DNA of 44,740 nt from Hydrogenobacter sp. (GTDB lineage: Bacteria; Aquificota; Aquificia; Aquificales; Aquificaceae): the NCBI GenBank assembly GCA_028276405.1, contig JAPYWJ010000008.1, positions 1 through 44,740 on the forward strand, written 5' to 3'. This document shows, in pieces, positions 16,771 to 22,712 of the stretch. Below the pieces are notes generated by a model. It was given only the letters and a program-made list of their open reading frames with translations, did not search any database and had not been told where the DNA came from. Numbering within the stretch: the first letter of the stretch is position 1; each line of letters opens with the position of its first letter. The translations under genes were made by a program, and so were the position numbers.

Positions 16771-17178
16771 ATGGAAGAAAAAAGCGTTAGCCTTTTACTA
16801 TCTTCTGAGGAAGATACCTTTGTAGCCCAAACTTCTGTAGGAAGCATAAAGGTAGGACAGCAGGGATACAAACCTATGGAGCTTCTTCTTGTTGCCTTGG
16901 CAGGTTGTTCGGCTGTTGATGTCTCAAGCATACTCAGAAAGAAAAGACAGAAAGTAAAAAGTATAAAGATAGATGCCGTAGGGAAAAGAAGGGATGAGTT
17001 TCCAAGGGTGTATGAAAACATAAAGCTCACATATACCGTCATAGGAGAAAACATAGACAAAAAAGCGGTAGAATCCGCAGTGAGGTTATCCGTAGATAAG
17101 TACTGTAGCGTATATGCAATGCTAAGCAAAGCGGTTCCCATTCAAGTGGAGATACAAGTATGGGAAGAGAAAGAATAG
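16771..17178 (+). CDS. OsmC/Ohr-family protein
   Basis: 135-residue protein of the OsmC fold, a family of thiol peroxidases acting on organic hydroperoxides. The two redox cysteines are present at C46 (VALAGCSAVDV) and C112 (VDKYCSVYAML), with the supporting E37 in KPMELLL. This layout is closer to the YhfA/OsmC-like branch than to Ohr. It starts directly after the accB stop and its end overlaps trpA by 19 bases. Role inferred: peroxide defence in a microaerophile. Confidence 0.82.
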   Translation: MEEKSVSLLLSSEEDTFVAQTSVGSIKVGQQGYKPMELLLVALAGCSAVDVSSILRKKRQKVKSIKIDAVGKRRDEFPRVYENIKLTYTVIGENIDKKAVESAVRLSVDKYCSVYAMLSKAVPIQVEIQVWEEKE

Positions 17179-17954
17179 TAGAAAAATTTAGTAGAGGTGA
17201 GAAGGTGCTCGTGTGCTACCTTATGGCGGGATACCCTGATTACGAGACTTCTCTTGAAGCTTTCAGGACTGTTCTCAAAGCTGGTGCGGACTTTCTTGAG
17301 ATAGGTTTTCCTTTCTCTGACCCCGTTGCGGATGGAACTACCATACAGCGTGCTCACGAAGAAGCTCTAAAAAGAGGCACAAAGCTAAAGCATGTTTTGC
17401 GCATAAGCTCCACACTAAGGGAAGATTTTCCAGATACACCTTTCTTCCTTATGACTTATTACAACCCTGTGTTTAAGATAGGTGTTGAAAAATTCTGTGA
17501 GCTTGTAAGAGACAGTGGTATAGACGGTCTTATAGTGCCAGACCTTCCACCAGAGGAGTCTTGGGAACTAAAAAGCTACACTCAAAAGTATGGACTATCT
17601 TTGGTGCTGTTGGCTTCACCTACAAGCTCAGAAAGAAGGCTAAAGCTCATATGTAAGCATACGGATGACATGACTTATTTTGTCTCCATTACAGGAACTA
17701 CAGGTGCCAGAGAAAAACTTCCCATAGAAAGACTAAGAGCAGATCTGCAACGCTACAGAAAAAGCTGTGATAAACCTGTGGTAGTAGGTTTTGGCATTTC
17801 TAACGGAGAACAGGCAAAAGTAATAGGAGATTTTTCTGACGGTGTTGTAGTGGGAAGTGCGTTAGTAAAGCTTGCGGGTGAAAGAAAATTCCACGAGCTT
17901 TCCCAAAAGGTACAGGAGTTAAAATCATCGTTAAAATTGTGTCTAAAACCTTAG
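17160..17954 (+). CDS. trpA: Tryptophan synthase alpha chain
   Basis: 264-residue TIM-barrel subunit that cleaves indole-3-glycerol phosphate to indole and glyceraldehyde-3-phosphate, passing indole to TrpB. Catalytic E47 and D58 sit in LEIGFPFSDPVADG; PDLPPEES and the phosphate-binding VGFGISNGEQAK and VVGSALV are intact. A GGAG lies 8 bases before the ATG within the OsmC-like gene. The trp genes are dispersed here: trpC is at 40034-40843, and trpB is not in the window. Confidence 0.95.
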   Translation: MGRERIVEKFSRGEKVLVCYLMAGYPDYETSLEAFRTVLKAGADFLEIGFPFSDPVADGTTIQRAHEEALKRGTKLKHVLRISSTLREDFPDTPFFLMTYYNPVFKIGVEKFCELVRDSGIDGLIVPDLPPEESWELKSYTQKYGLSLVLLASPTSSERRLKLICKHTDDMTYFVSITGTTGAREKLPIERLRADLQRYRKSCDKPVVVGFGISNGEQAKVIGDFSDGVVVGSALVKLAGERKFHELSQKVQELKSSLKLCLKP

Positions 17955-18003
17955 ATAAATAAAAACCTTGAATTAACATGCTCTTTTTGAGATCTTATAA
18001 ATC

Positions 18004-20037
18004 ATGAAAACTTCCCTTAAAGTAGAGGGTATGACCTGCGTAAACTGTGCAAGAACTATAGAAATAAACCTAAAAAGACTAAAAGGTGTAAAGTCAGTAG
18101 AAGTTTCTTTTGAATTGGGGAGAGTTCAGGTGGAGTTTGACGAGGAACTCCTTTCTGTAGAGAACATAAAGGAAGCCATAGAATCTCTTGGTTATAAAGT
18201 GTCAAAAGGCGCTGAAGAAAACAACAGGTCCCTCTTTATGCTTTTGTTTTGTGTATTCATAAGCTTGACCTTTATACCACTTATGTTTTTTCACAATATC
18301 CGTGTAGAGTTTGTCCTGGCATCTGTGGTACAAGTTATAGGTGGTTACAGCTTTTACAAGTCTGCTTACAGGTCATTGATCTCCGGTGTGGGGAATATGG
18401 ATCTTTTGGTAGCTCTTGGAAGCACAGGAGCGTATTTATACAGCGTGCTAACTATGCTGAAAGTGCTCGAAGGCTCACCTTTCTTTGAAACATCCGTCTT
18501 CCTTATAACTTTTGTAAGGTTAGGAAAGTATTTAGAAGAAAGAGCAAAGGAAAGAGCTGTAAAATCTTTAAAAGAACTCTTTGGCATACAAACCAGTAAG
18601 GTGAGACTGCTAAAACAGAACGGAAAGGAAGAGGAAAGAAATGTTCAAGAGGTATTCATAGGTGATGTAATGCTTCTCAGGACGGGTGACCTTGTTCCTC
18701 TTGATGTCTATGTGCTTGAAGGAAAGGTTGAGGTGGACGAGTCTGTGATTACAGGGGAGAGCAAGCCCGTTTTAAAAACAACAGGACAGCGCATATTCTC
18801 AGGAAGCTTGGTGCTTAATGGTTATGCTAAAGCTAAGGTAGAAAAAACTCTCGCAGGTAGTTATGTATCTCTGCTTATAAAACTCGTTGAAGATGCTCTC
18901 AAGCAAAAACCCAAGATACACAGAATAGCGGACAGAGTCGCTCACTACTTTGTTCAAGTTGTTGTAATCATATCTCTACTTGTGTTTACCCTATGGTATC
19001 TAAAGACGGGAGATTTACAAAAAAGTGTCAGCTTTGCCCTTTCGGTACTTGTCATTTCTTGCCCGTGTGCCTTTGGTATAGCGGTTCCGTTGGTTCTAAC
19101 GGTGGGACTTTTGAGAGCCTACAGAAAAGGTTTATTAGTGAAAAATCCTTCGGTACTTGAAAGAATAAAGAATATAAACTTGCTTCTTCTTGACAAAACT
19201 GGTACACTTACAGAAAGCATCCCAAGAGTAGCAAAGGCGGTTTTCTATACGGAGGATGCTTTAAACTTGGCTTTTTCGGTGGCTAATGCTTCCAACCATC
19301 CTCGCGCAAAAGCTATAAGGGAATACTGCAAGCAAATGAAGGCAAAAACTGTTAGCGTACAAAACTGTACAGAAGTGCCAGGAGAAGGTATATACTGCGG
19401 AGATTATTACTTGGGCAATCCTTCAACGCTTGGTATAAGCAATAAAAACTCCACCACCGTTTTGGCTAGGGGAAAGGAAATTATCGGAGAATTTCACCTT
19501 GAGGAAAGTATTAAGGATAAAGTAAAGGACGCATTAGATTACTTGAGAAGAAAAGGCATAAGGCTTGTTATGGTTACTGGTGACGGAGAAGAAAGTGCTA
19601 AGCGCATATCCACCCTCCTTGGTATAGAAGAATTTTACGCAAAAGTCAAGCCGGATGATAAGCTTGCTATACTTGAAAAATACCAAAGCATGGGCTACAG
19701 GGTGGGTATGGTAGGAGATGGCATTAACGACGCTCCGGCAATGGCAAAAGCGCATGTTTCTTTTGCAGTAGGTTCTGGAACTGACATAGCCAAAAGAGTG
19801 TGTGATGTGGTGATCCTTTCGGGCTTGCAAGGCATCAAAGACCTTTTTGAAATAACAGACAAGGTAAGCAAACGCATAAAGCAAAATCTTTTTTGGGCAT
19901 TTTTCTACAACACTCTTGGTATACCCATTGCAGGAGGTCTATTTTCTTCTTACGGAATAGTGCTAAAGCCAGAAATAGCTGGACTTATGATGGTTCTCTC
20001 TTCTTTGAGCATAGTCATAAACTCCATAAGAAAGTGA
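18004..20037 (+). CDS. copA: P1B-type heavy-metal ATPase, probably Cu(I) exporter
   Basis: 677-residue membrane pump. One N-terminal HMA domain (1-67) with the metal-binding GMTCVNC (C12, C15); actuator motif TGES (250-253); metal-site CPC (353-355) in the sixth helix; phosphorylation D397 in DKTGTLT; NHP in the nucleotide domain; GDGINDAPAM hinge. The YN pair in YNTLGIP and the Met/Ser-Ser of MMVLSSLS in the last helices fit the Cu(I) subgroup. It follows trpA after 49 bases. No convincing Shine-Dalgarno precedes the ATG, so the mode of initiation is unclear. A copper chaperone gene lies 0.7 kb downstream. Confidence 0.92.
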   Translation: MKTSLKVEGMTCVNCARTIEINLKRLKGVKSVEVSFELGRVQVEFDEELLSVENIKEAIESLGYKVSKGAEENNRSLFMLLFCVFISLTFIPLMFFHNIRVEFVLASVVQVIGGYSFYKSAYRSLISGVGNMDLLVALGSTGAYLYSVLTMLKVLEGSPFFETSVFLITFVRLGKYLEERAKERAVKSLKELFGIQTSKVRLLKQNGKEEERNVQEVFIGDVMLLRTGDLVPLDVYVLEGKVEVDESVITGESKPVLKTTGQRIFSGSLVLNGYAKAKVEKTLAGSYVSLLIKLVEDALKQKPKIHRIADRVAHYFVQVVVIISLLVFTLWYLKTGDLQKSVSFALSVLVISCPCAFGIAVPLVLTVGLLRAYRKGLLVKNPSVLERIKNINLLLLDKTGTLTESIPRVAKAVFYTEDALNLAFSVANASNHPRAKAIREYCKQMKAKTVSVQNCTEVPGEGIYCGDYYLGNPSTLGISNKNSTTVLARGKEIIGEFHLEESIKDKVKDALDYLRRKGIRLVMVTGDGEESAKRISTLLGIEEFYAKVKPDDKLAILEKYQSMGYRVGMVGDGINDAPAMAKAHVSFAVGSGTDIAKRVCDVVILSGLQGIKDLFEITDKVSKRIKQNLFWAFFYNTLGIPIAGGLFSSYGIVLKPEIAGLMMVLSSLSIVINSIRK

Positions 20038-20044
20038 AATTTTC

Positions 20045-20053
20045 TGTTATAAT
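20045..20053 (+). promoter_or_regulatory. Extended -10 promoter of rpsP-khpA-tRNA-Arg
   Basis: TGTTATAAT (TG-N-TATAAT) a few bases after the copA stop. The expected transcript start near 20060 leaves a leader of about 15 bases that includes AGGAGG before the ATG at 20075. Confidence 0.65.
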
Positions 20054-20074
20054 TAATAGGTCAGGAGGAAAGGC

Positions 20075-20311
20075 ATGGCAGTTAGGATAAGGCTTACGCG
20101 ATTTGGAAGAACTCACCACCCCATTTATAGGATAGTGGTTATGGATGCAAAAAGTCCCAGAGAAGGCAAGTATATAGACATATTGGGAACTTACGACCCT
20201 ATAAACAAACGCTTAGAACTTAAGGAGGATAAAGTAAAAGATTGGTTGTCTAAAGGTGCGCAGGTCACAGACCGCGCCAAAAGCCTTCTCAAAGGTGCAA
20301 AAATACTCTAA
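20075..20311 (+). CDS. rpsP: 30S ribosomal protein S16
   Basis: 78-residue small-subunit protein. It has the family signature AVRIRLTRFGRTHHPIYRI, the block DAKSPREGKYIDILGTYDP, and the C-terminal WLSKGAQVTDRAKSLLKGA. Length is usual. AGGAGG precedes the ATG by 7 bases and an extended -10 lies about 20 bases upstream. It is followed after 17 bases by khpA, the usual partner, but rimM and trmD are absent here; a tRNA gene takes their place. Confidence 0.97.
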   Translation: MAVRIRLTRFGRTHHPIYRIVVMDAKSPREGKYIDILGTYDPINKRLELKEDKVKDWLSKGAQVTDRAKSLLKGAKIL

Positions 20312-20328
20312 GACAAGGAGGTAGGAAC

Positions 20329-20568
20329 ATGAGCCAGCTCAGAGACATCGTAGAGATTACCGCCAAGTCCTTGGTGGACAATCCGGAACATGTGAATGTG
20401 GTGGAAATTGAAGGAGAGAAAACGGTGGTTATTGAACTCAGAGTTGACCAAAAAGACCTTGGTAAAGTTATAGGAAAGCAGGGCAGGATAGCCAGATCTC
20501 TCAGGGCTATCCTTTCAGCGATGGGGAGAAAAATTAACAAAAGGGTGGTCCTTGAAATATTAGAATAA
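20329..20568 (+). CDS. khpA: KH-domain RNA-binding protein KhpA
   Basis: 79-residue single KH domain with the RNA-contact GxxG loop as GKQG in GKVIGKQGRIARSLRAIL. The family binds many RNAs and, with KhpB, influences cell division and elongation in Gram-positives; in other phyla its role is less clear. AAGGAGGT precedes the ATG by 6 bases. The TAA stop (20566-20568) is directly followed by the first base of tRNA-Arg, so mRNA and tRNA are probably made as one transcript and separated by RNase P. Confidence 0.93.
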   Translation: MSQLRDIVEITAKSLVDNPEHVNVVEIEGEKTVVIELRVDQKDLGKVIGKQGRIARSLRAILSAMGRKINKRVVLEILE

Positions 20569-20642
20569 CGGTCCGTAGCTCAACTGGACAGAGCGTGGGA
20601 CTACGGATCCCAAGGTTGCGGGTTCGACTCCCGCCGGACCGG
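20569..20642 (+). tRNA. tRNA-Arg (anticodon ACG)
   Basis: Full cloverleaf: acceptor CGGTCCG/CGGACCG (7 pairs, starting with an uncommon C1-G72), D-stem GCTC/GAGC, anticodon stem TGGGA/TCCCA with loop CTACGGA (anticodon ACG), T-arm GCGGG TTCGACT CCCGC, discriminator G. CCA is not encoded. ACG would need A34-to-inosine editing to read CGU/CGC/CGA. It abuts the khpA stop with no spacer. Confidence 0.95.
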
Positions 20643-20715
20643 TATCTGAGCTTTCATGGATCTTTCATACTCTCTGGGTTAAAATTATCTATAAATTAAC
20701 CTAAGGAGGTATACC

Positions 20716-21147
20716 ATGAAAAAGTTGCTCTTAGTCTTAGGTCTGGCAGGAGTCGTATATGCACAGCCCAAAATAGAAATCAAAAACGCATGGGTTAGGG
20801 AAGTCCCCCCAGCGTCAAACATGAGCGCTGCCTACATGATAATAGAAAACAAAGGAGACAAGCCGGACAAACTCTTATCCGCATCTACCAATATAGCTAA
20901 AGTGGTGGAACTCCACGAAACAGTTGGTGGCAAGATGAGAAGAGTAAAAGCTTTGGAGATACCACCTGGCAAAAGCGTAGAGCTAAAGCCTGGAGGCTAC
21001 CATCTTATGCTCATAAACTTAGTGCAGAAACCTAAGGAAGGACAAAAAGTAGAGCTGACTCTTAAGTTTGAAAAGTCAGGAGAGGTAAAGGTTCAAGCTG
21101 ATGTGAAAAAAGCGGAAGAAAAAGGACACGAAGAGCACCACCATTAA
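20716..21147 (+). CDS. Periplasmic copper chaperone PCu(A)C family
   Basis: 143-residue exported protein with a signal peptide (KKLLLVLGLAGVVYA) and a single PCuAC domain. Metal ligands expected of the family are visible: the His of ELHETVGGKMRRV with its following Met, and HLM in PGGYHLMLINL. A His-rich tail (GHEEHHH) may add capacity. Such proteins deliver Cu(I) to the CuA centre of cytochrome oxidase or hold periplasmic copper. A strong TAAGGAGGT precedes the ATG. It lies between the copA region and sod and ends 4 bases inside the convergent membrane-protein gene. Confidence 0.88.
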   Translation: MKKLLLVLGLAGVVYAQPKIEIKNAWVREVPPASNMSAAYMIIENKGDKPDKLLSASTNIAKVVELHETVGGKMRRVKALEIPPGKSVELKPGGYHLMLINLVQKPKEGQKVELTLKFEKSGEVKVQADVKKAEEKGHEEHHH

Positions 21148-21701
21148 CGCTGCACATACAGAACTATACCTAAACCAATTAGTGCAGTTATGATGCCTGT
21201 TATGACTATCATACCCCATCCCATAGGATAATGAGATGCTGCCCCCATAAAGAGTAGCATAGGGTAAGAAAGAGTGAAGTTTATCCTTGAGAAAAGCAAT
21301 GCCCTTTTCCCCCAACTTGGGTCTGGTTTCTCTCCTTTAATGGTTGCCTGTATGATCCTTTTCTGATTAGGCCAGATAAATACCCAAACATTTAACATCA
21401 TAATTATACCTAGTATTCCACCCACCAGTATGGTTTTTGCTGAATCTGATCGTACAATATCACCAACAGACCAATATTTTATGTAGATAAGTATAAGGCC
21501 CACTAAAACAGTCACTATAGCTGCGTATCTGAACCATGCGAGAGCTATAGGCATGAGTTTGGGTATGTGCGCCGGTCTTTCTTCTGGCTTTGTCATTTTC
21601 GTGTAAGGCGTGTTGACAAGATTAAAAAAGTAGAGCAAACCTATCCAAGTTATACCTGCAACGAAATGAACCCATCTTAAGAAGATCTCCAGCTCTGACA
21701 T
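21144..21701 (-). CDS. Membrane protein related to the urate oxidase N-terminal (PuuD-N) family
   Basis: 185-residue integral membrane protein with about five hydrophobic segments. It has the N-terminal RWVHFVAGITWIGLLYFFN block with conserved His and Trp-Gly, a middle LVGGILGIIMMLNVWVFIWP segment and GAASHYPMGWG near the end. It resembles the membrane part of PuuD-like proteins but lacks their cytochrome c domain, so urate chemistry should not be assumed. I place the start at ATG 21701, because AGGAGG lies 7 bases before it; the GTG two codons earlier is too close. Function unknown; a heme-binding or redox role is possible. Confidence 0.7.
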   Translation of the reverse strand: MSELEIFLRWVHFVAGITWIGLLYFFNLVNTPYTKMTKPEERPAHIPKLMPIALAWFRYAAIVTVLVGLILIYIKYWSVGDIVRSDSAKTILVGGILGIIMMLNVWVFIWPNQKRIIQATIKGEKPDPSWGKRALLFSRINFTLSYPMLLFMGAASHYPMGWGMIVITGIITALIGLGIVLYVQR

Positions 21702-21795
21702 GTCCACACCTCCTCTTTTTCTCTTTAAAATAGGGAATCGCTAAATAAGGACAAGATGATGACTCTCATAAAATTATTTCTTTCAAATATGTTAA

Positions 21796-21826
21796 TATAT
21801 TAAAAGAGAAACTCTAACAAGGAGGT
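21796..21826 (+). promoter_or_regulatory. Promoter -10 and Shine-Dalgarno of sod
   Basis: TATATT at 21796-21801 and AAGGAGGTG at 21819-21827, the latter 5-7 bases before the ATG at 21833. The leader of about 25 bases contrasts with the leaderless genes in the window. No good -35 is visible. Confidence 0.45.
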
Positions 21827-21832
21827 GCAGCT

Positions 21833-22468
21833 ATGGCTATTCACAAGCTACAACCAAAGGACCACCTCAAACCTTCAGACCTCAGGGGAATATCCAACGA
21901 GCAGATAGAACCTCACTTTGAAGCCCATTACAAAGGTTATGTGACAAAATACAACGAAATTCAAGAAAAGCTTGCGGACAAAAGCTTTTCAGACAGAAAC
22001 AAGGCAAACCAGAACTACTCTGAATATAGGGAGCTCAAAGTAGAAGAAACTTTCAATTACATGGGTGTTGTCCTTCACGAGCTTTATTTTGGACATTTAA
22101 AACCTCAAGGACAACCTTCTGAAGCTTTCAAAAGGAAGGTAGAGGAAGACTTTGGCTCTTGGGATGCGTGTATTCAGGAGATAAAAGCTGCGGGTATTGC
22201 CTTTAGAGGTTGGGCCATACTTGGGCTTGACATCTTTTCTGGCAGGCTTGTGGTTAACGGACTTGATGCTCATAATGTCTACAATTACACAGGGCTTATA
22301 CCCATAATAGTACTTGATACATACGAGCACGCTTACTATGTAGACCAGAAGAACAAGAGACCTCCATACATAGATGCCTTTTTTGAAAGCCTAAATTGGG
22401 ATGTTATCAACGAAAGGTTTGAAAAGGCTATGAAGGCTTATGAAGCGTTAAAAGACTTTATAAAGTGA
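21833..22468 (+). CDS. sodB: Superoxide dismutase (Fe/Mn family, probably Fe)
   Basis: 211-residue cytoplasmic enzyme that dismutates superoxide. The four metal ligands are H28 (EPHFEAHYKGYV), H82 (GVVLHELYF), D162 and H166 (LDTYEHAYYVD). A His at 147 (GLDAHN) occupies the second-sphere position filled by Gln or Gly/Ala in common bacterial enzymes, as in archaeal and Aquifex-type enzymes. From memory the sequence is very close to the Aquifex pyrophilus Fe-SOD. A strong Shine-Dalgarno is present and a hairpin terminator starts at its stop codon. Confidence 0.95.
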   Translation: MAIHKLQPKDHLKPSDLRGISNEQIEPHFEAHYKGYVTKYNEIQEKLADKSFSDRNKANQNYSEYRELKVEETFNYMGVVLHELYFGHLKPQGQPSEAFKRKVEEDFGSWDACIQEIKAAGIAFRGWAILGLDIFSGRLVVNGLDAHNVYNYTGLIPIIVLDTYEHAYYVDQKNKRPPYIDAFFESLNWDVINERFEKAMKAYEALKDFIK

Positions 22469-22496
22469 GCCTCTTTCTGAGGCTCTTCATTTTTTT
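22467..22496 (+). terminator. Rho-independent terminator of sod
   Basis: Perfect 7-base stem GAGCCTC/GAGGCTC with loop TTTCT, followed by TTCATTTTTTT. The stem begins inside the sod TGA. The minus strand lacks a U-tract, so it acts only on the sod side. Confidence 0.85.
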
Positions 22497-22642
22497 ACAA
22501 AAAGCACCACATGCGCCTTCTTTACAAAGTCCTTTTTTAGATCATCTTCTCTGTTGACCTCTGCAACTACAATGCCTCTCCTTAAAAGCCTAAGGCGTAG
22601 CTTCTTGGCTACCCTTTTGTCGTTAACCTTTAAAACCTTCAT
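22487..22642 (-). CDS. Hypothetical small basic protein (51 residues)
   Basis: An uninterrupted ATG-to-TGA frame of 51 codons fills the sod-secA gap on the minus strand. It begins MKVLKVNDKRVAKKLRLRLL, is strongly basic, continues with a hydrophobic/acidic middle and ends in HVVLFVKK. The alternation of short hydrophobic strands and a Lys/Arg-rich helix looks like a small folded RNA- or membrane-surface-binding protein, but I recognise no family. No Shine-Dalgarno is visible. It is convergent with sod and divergent from secA. Coding status rests only on the open frame and the protein-like composition. Confidence 0.5.
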   Translation of the reverse strand: MKVLKVNDKRVAKKLRLRLLRRGIVVAEVNREDDLKKDFVKKAHVVLFVKK

Positions 22643-22697
22643 AGTATATACAGTAGGGAATAAAAGTTAAGATTTTATGAACACGGGCTTATAAGTG

Positions 22698-22703
22698 TAT
22701 AAT
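22698..22703 (+). promoter_or_regulatory. -10 element of secA
   Basis: Perfect TATAAT preceded directly by TG. It is 9 bases upstream of the ATG at 22713 and overlaps the alternative GTG-initiated extension, which argues against that extension. No Shine-Dalgarno; predicted leader about 3 bases. Confidence 0.6.
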
Positions 22704-22712
22704 TTAAAAATT

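Noticed and set aside
17996-18001. TATAAA as a leaderless -10 for copA
   Set aside because: Only 2 bases separate it from the ATG; the start point would fall inside the coding region and remove the HMA domain start.
22695-22712. GTG-initiated extension of SecA
   Set aside because: It overlaps the TATAAT at 22698-22703; the ATG at 22713 gives a normal SecA N-terminus.
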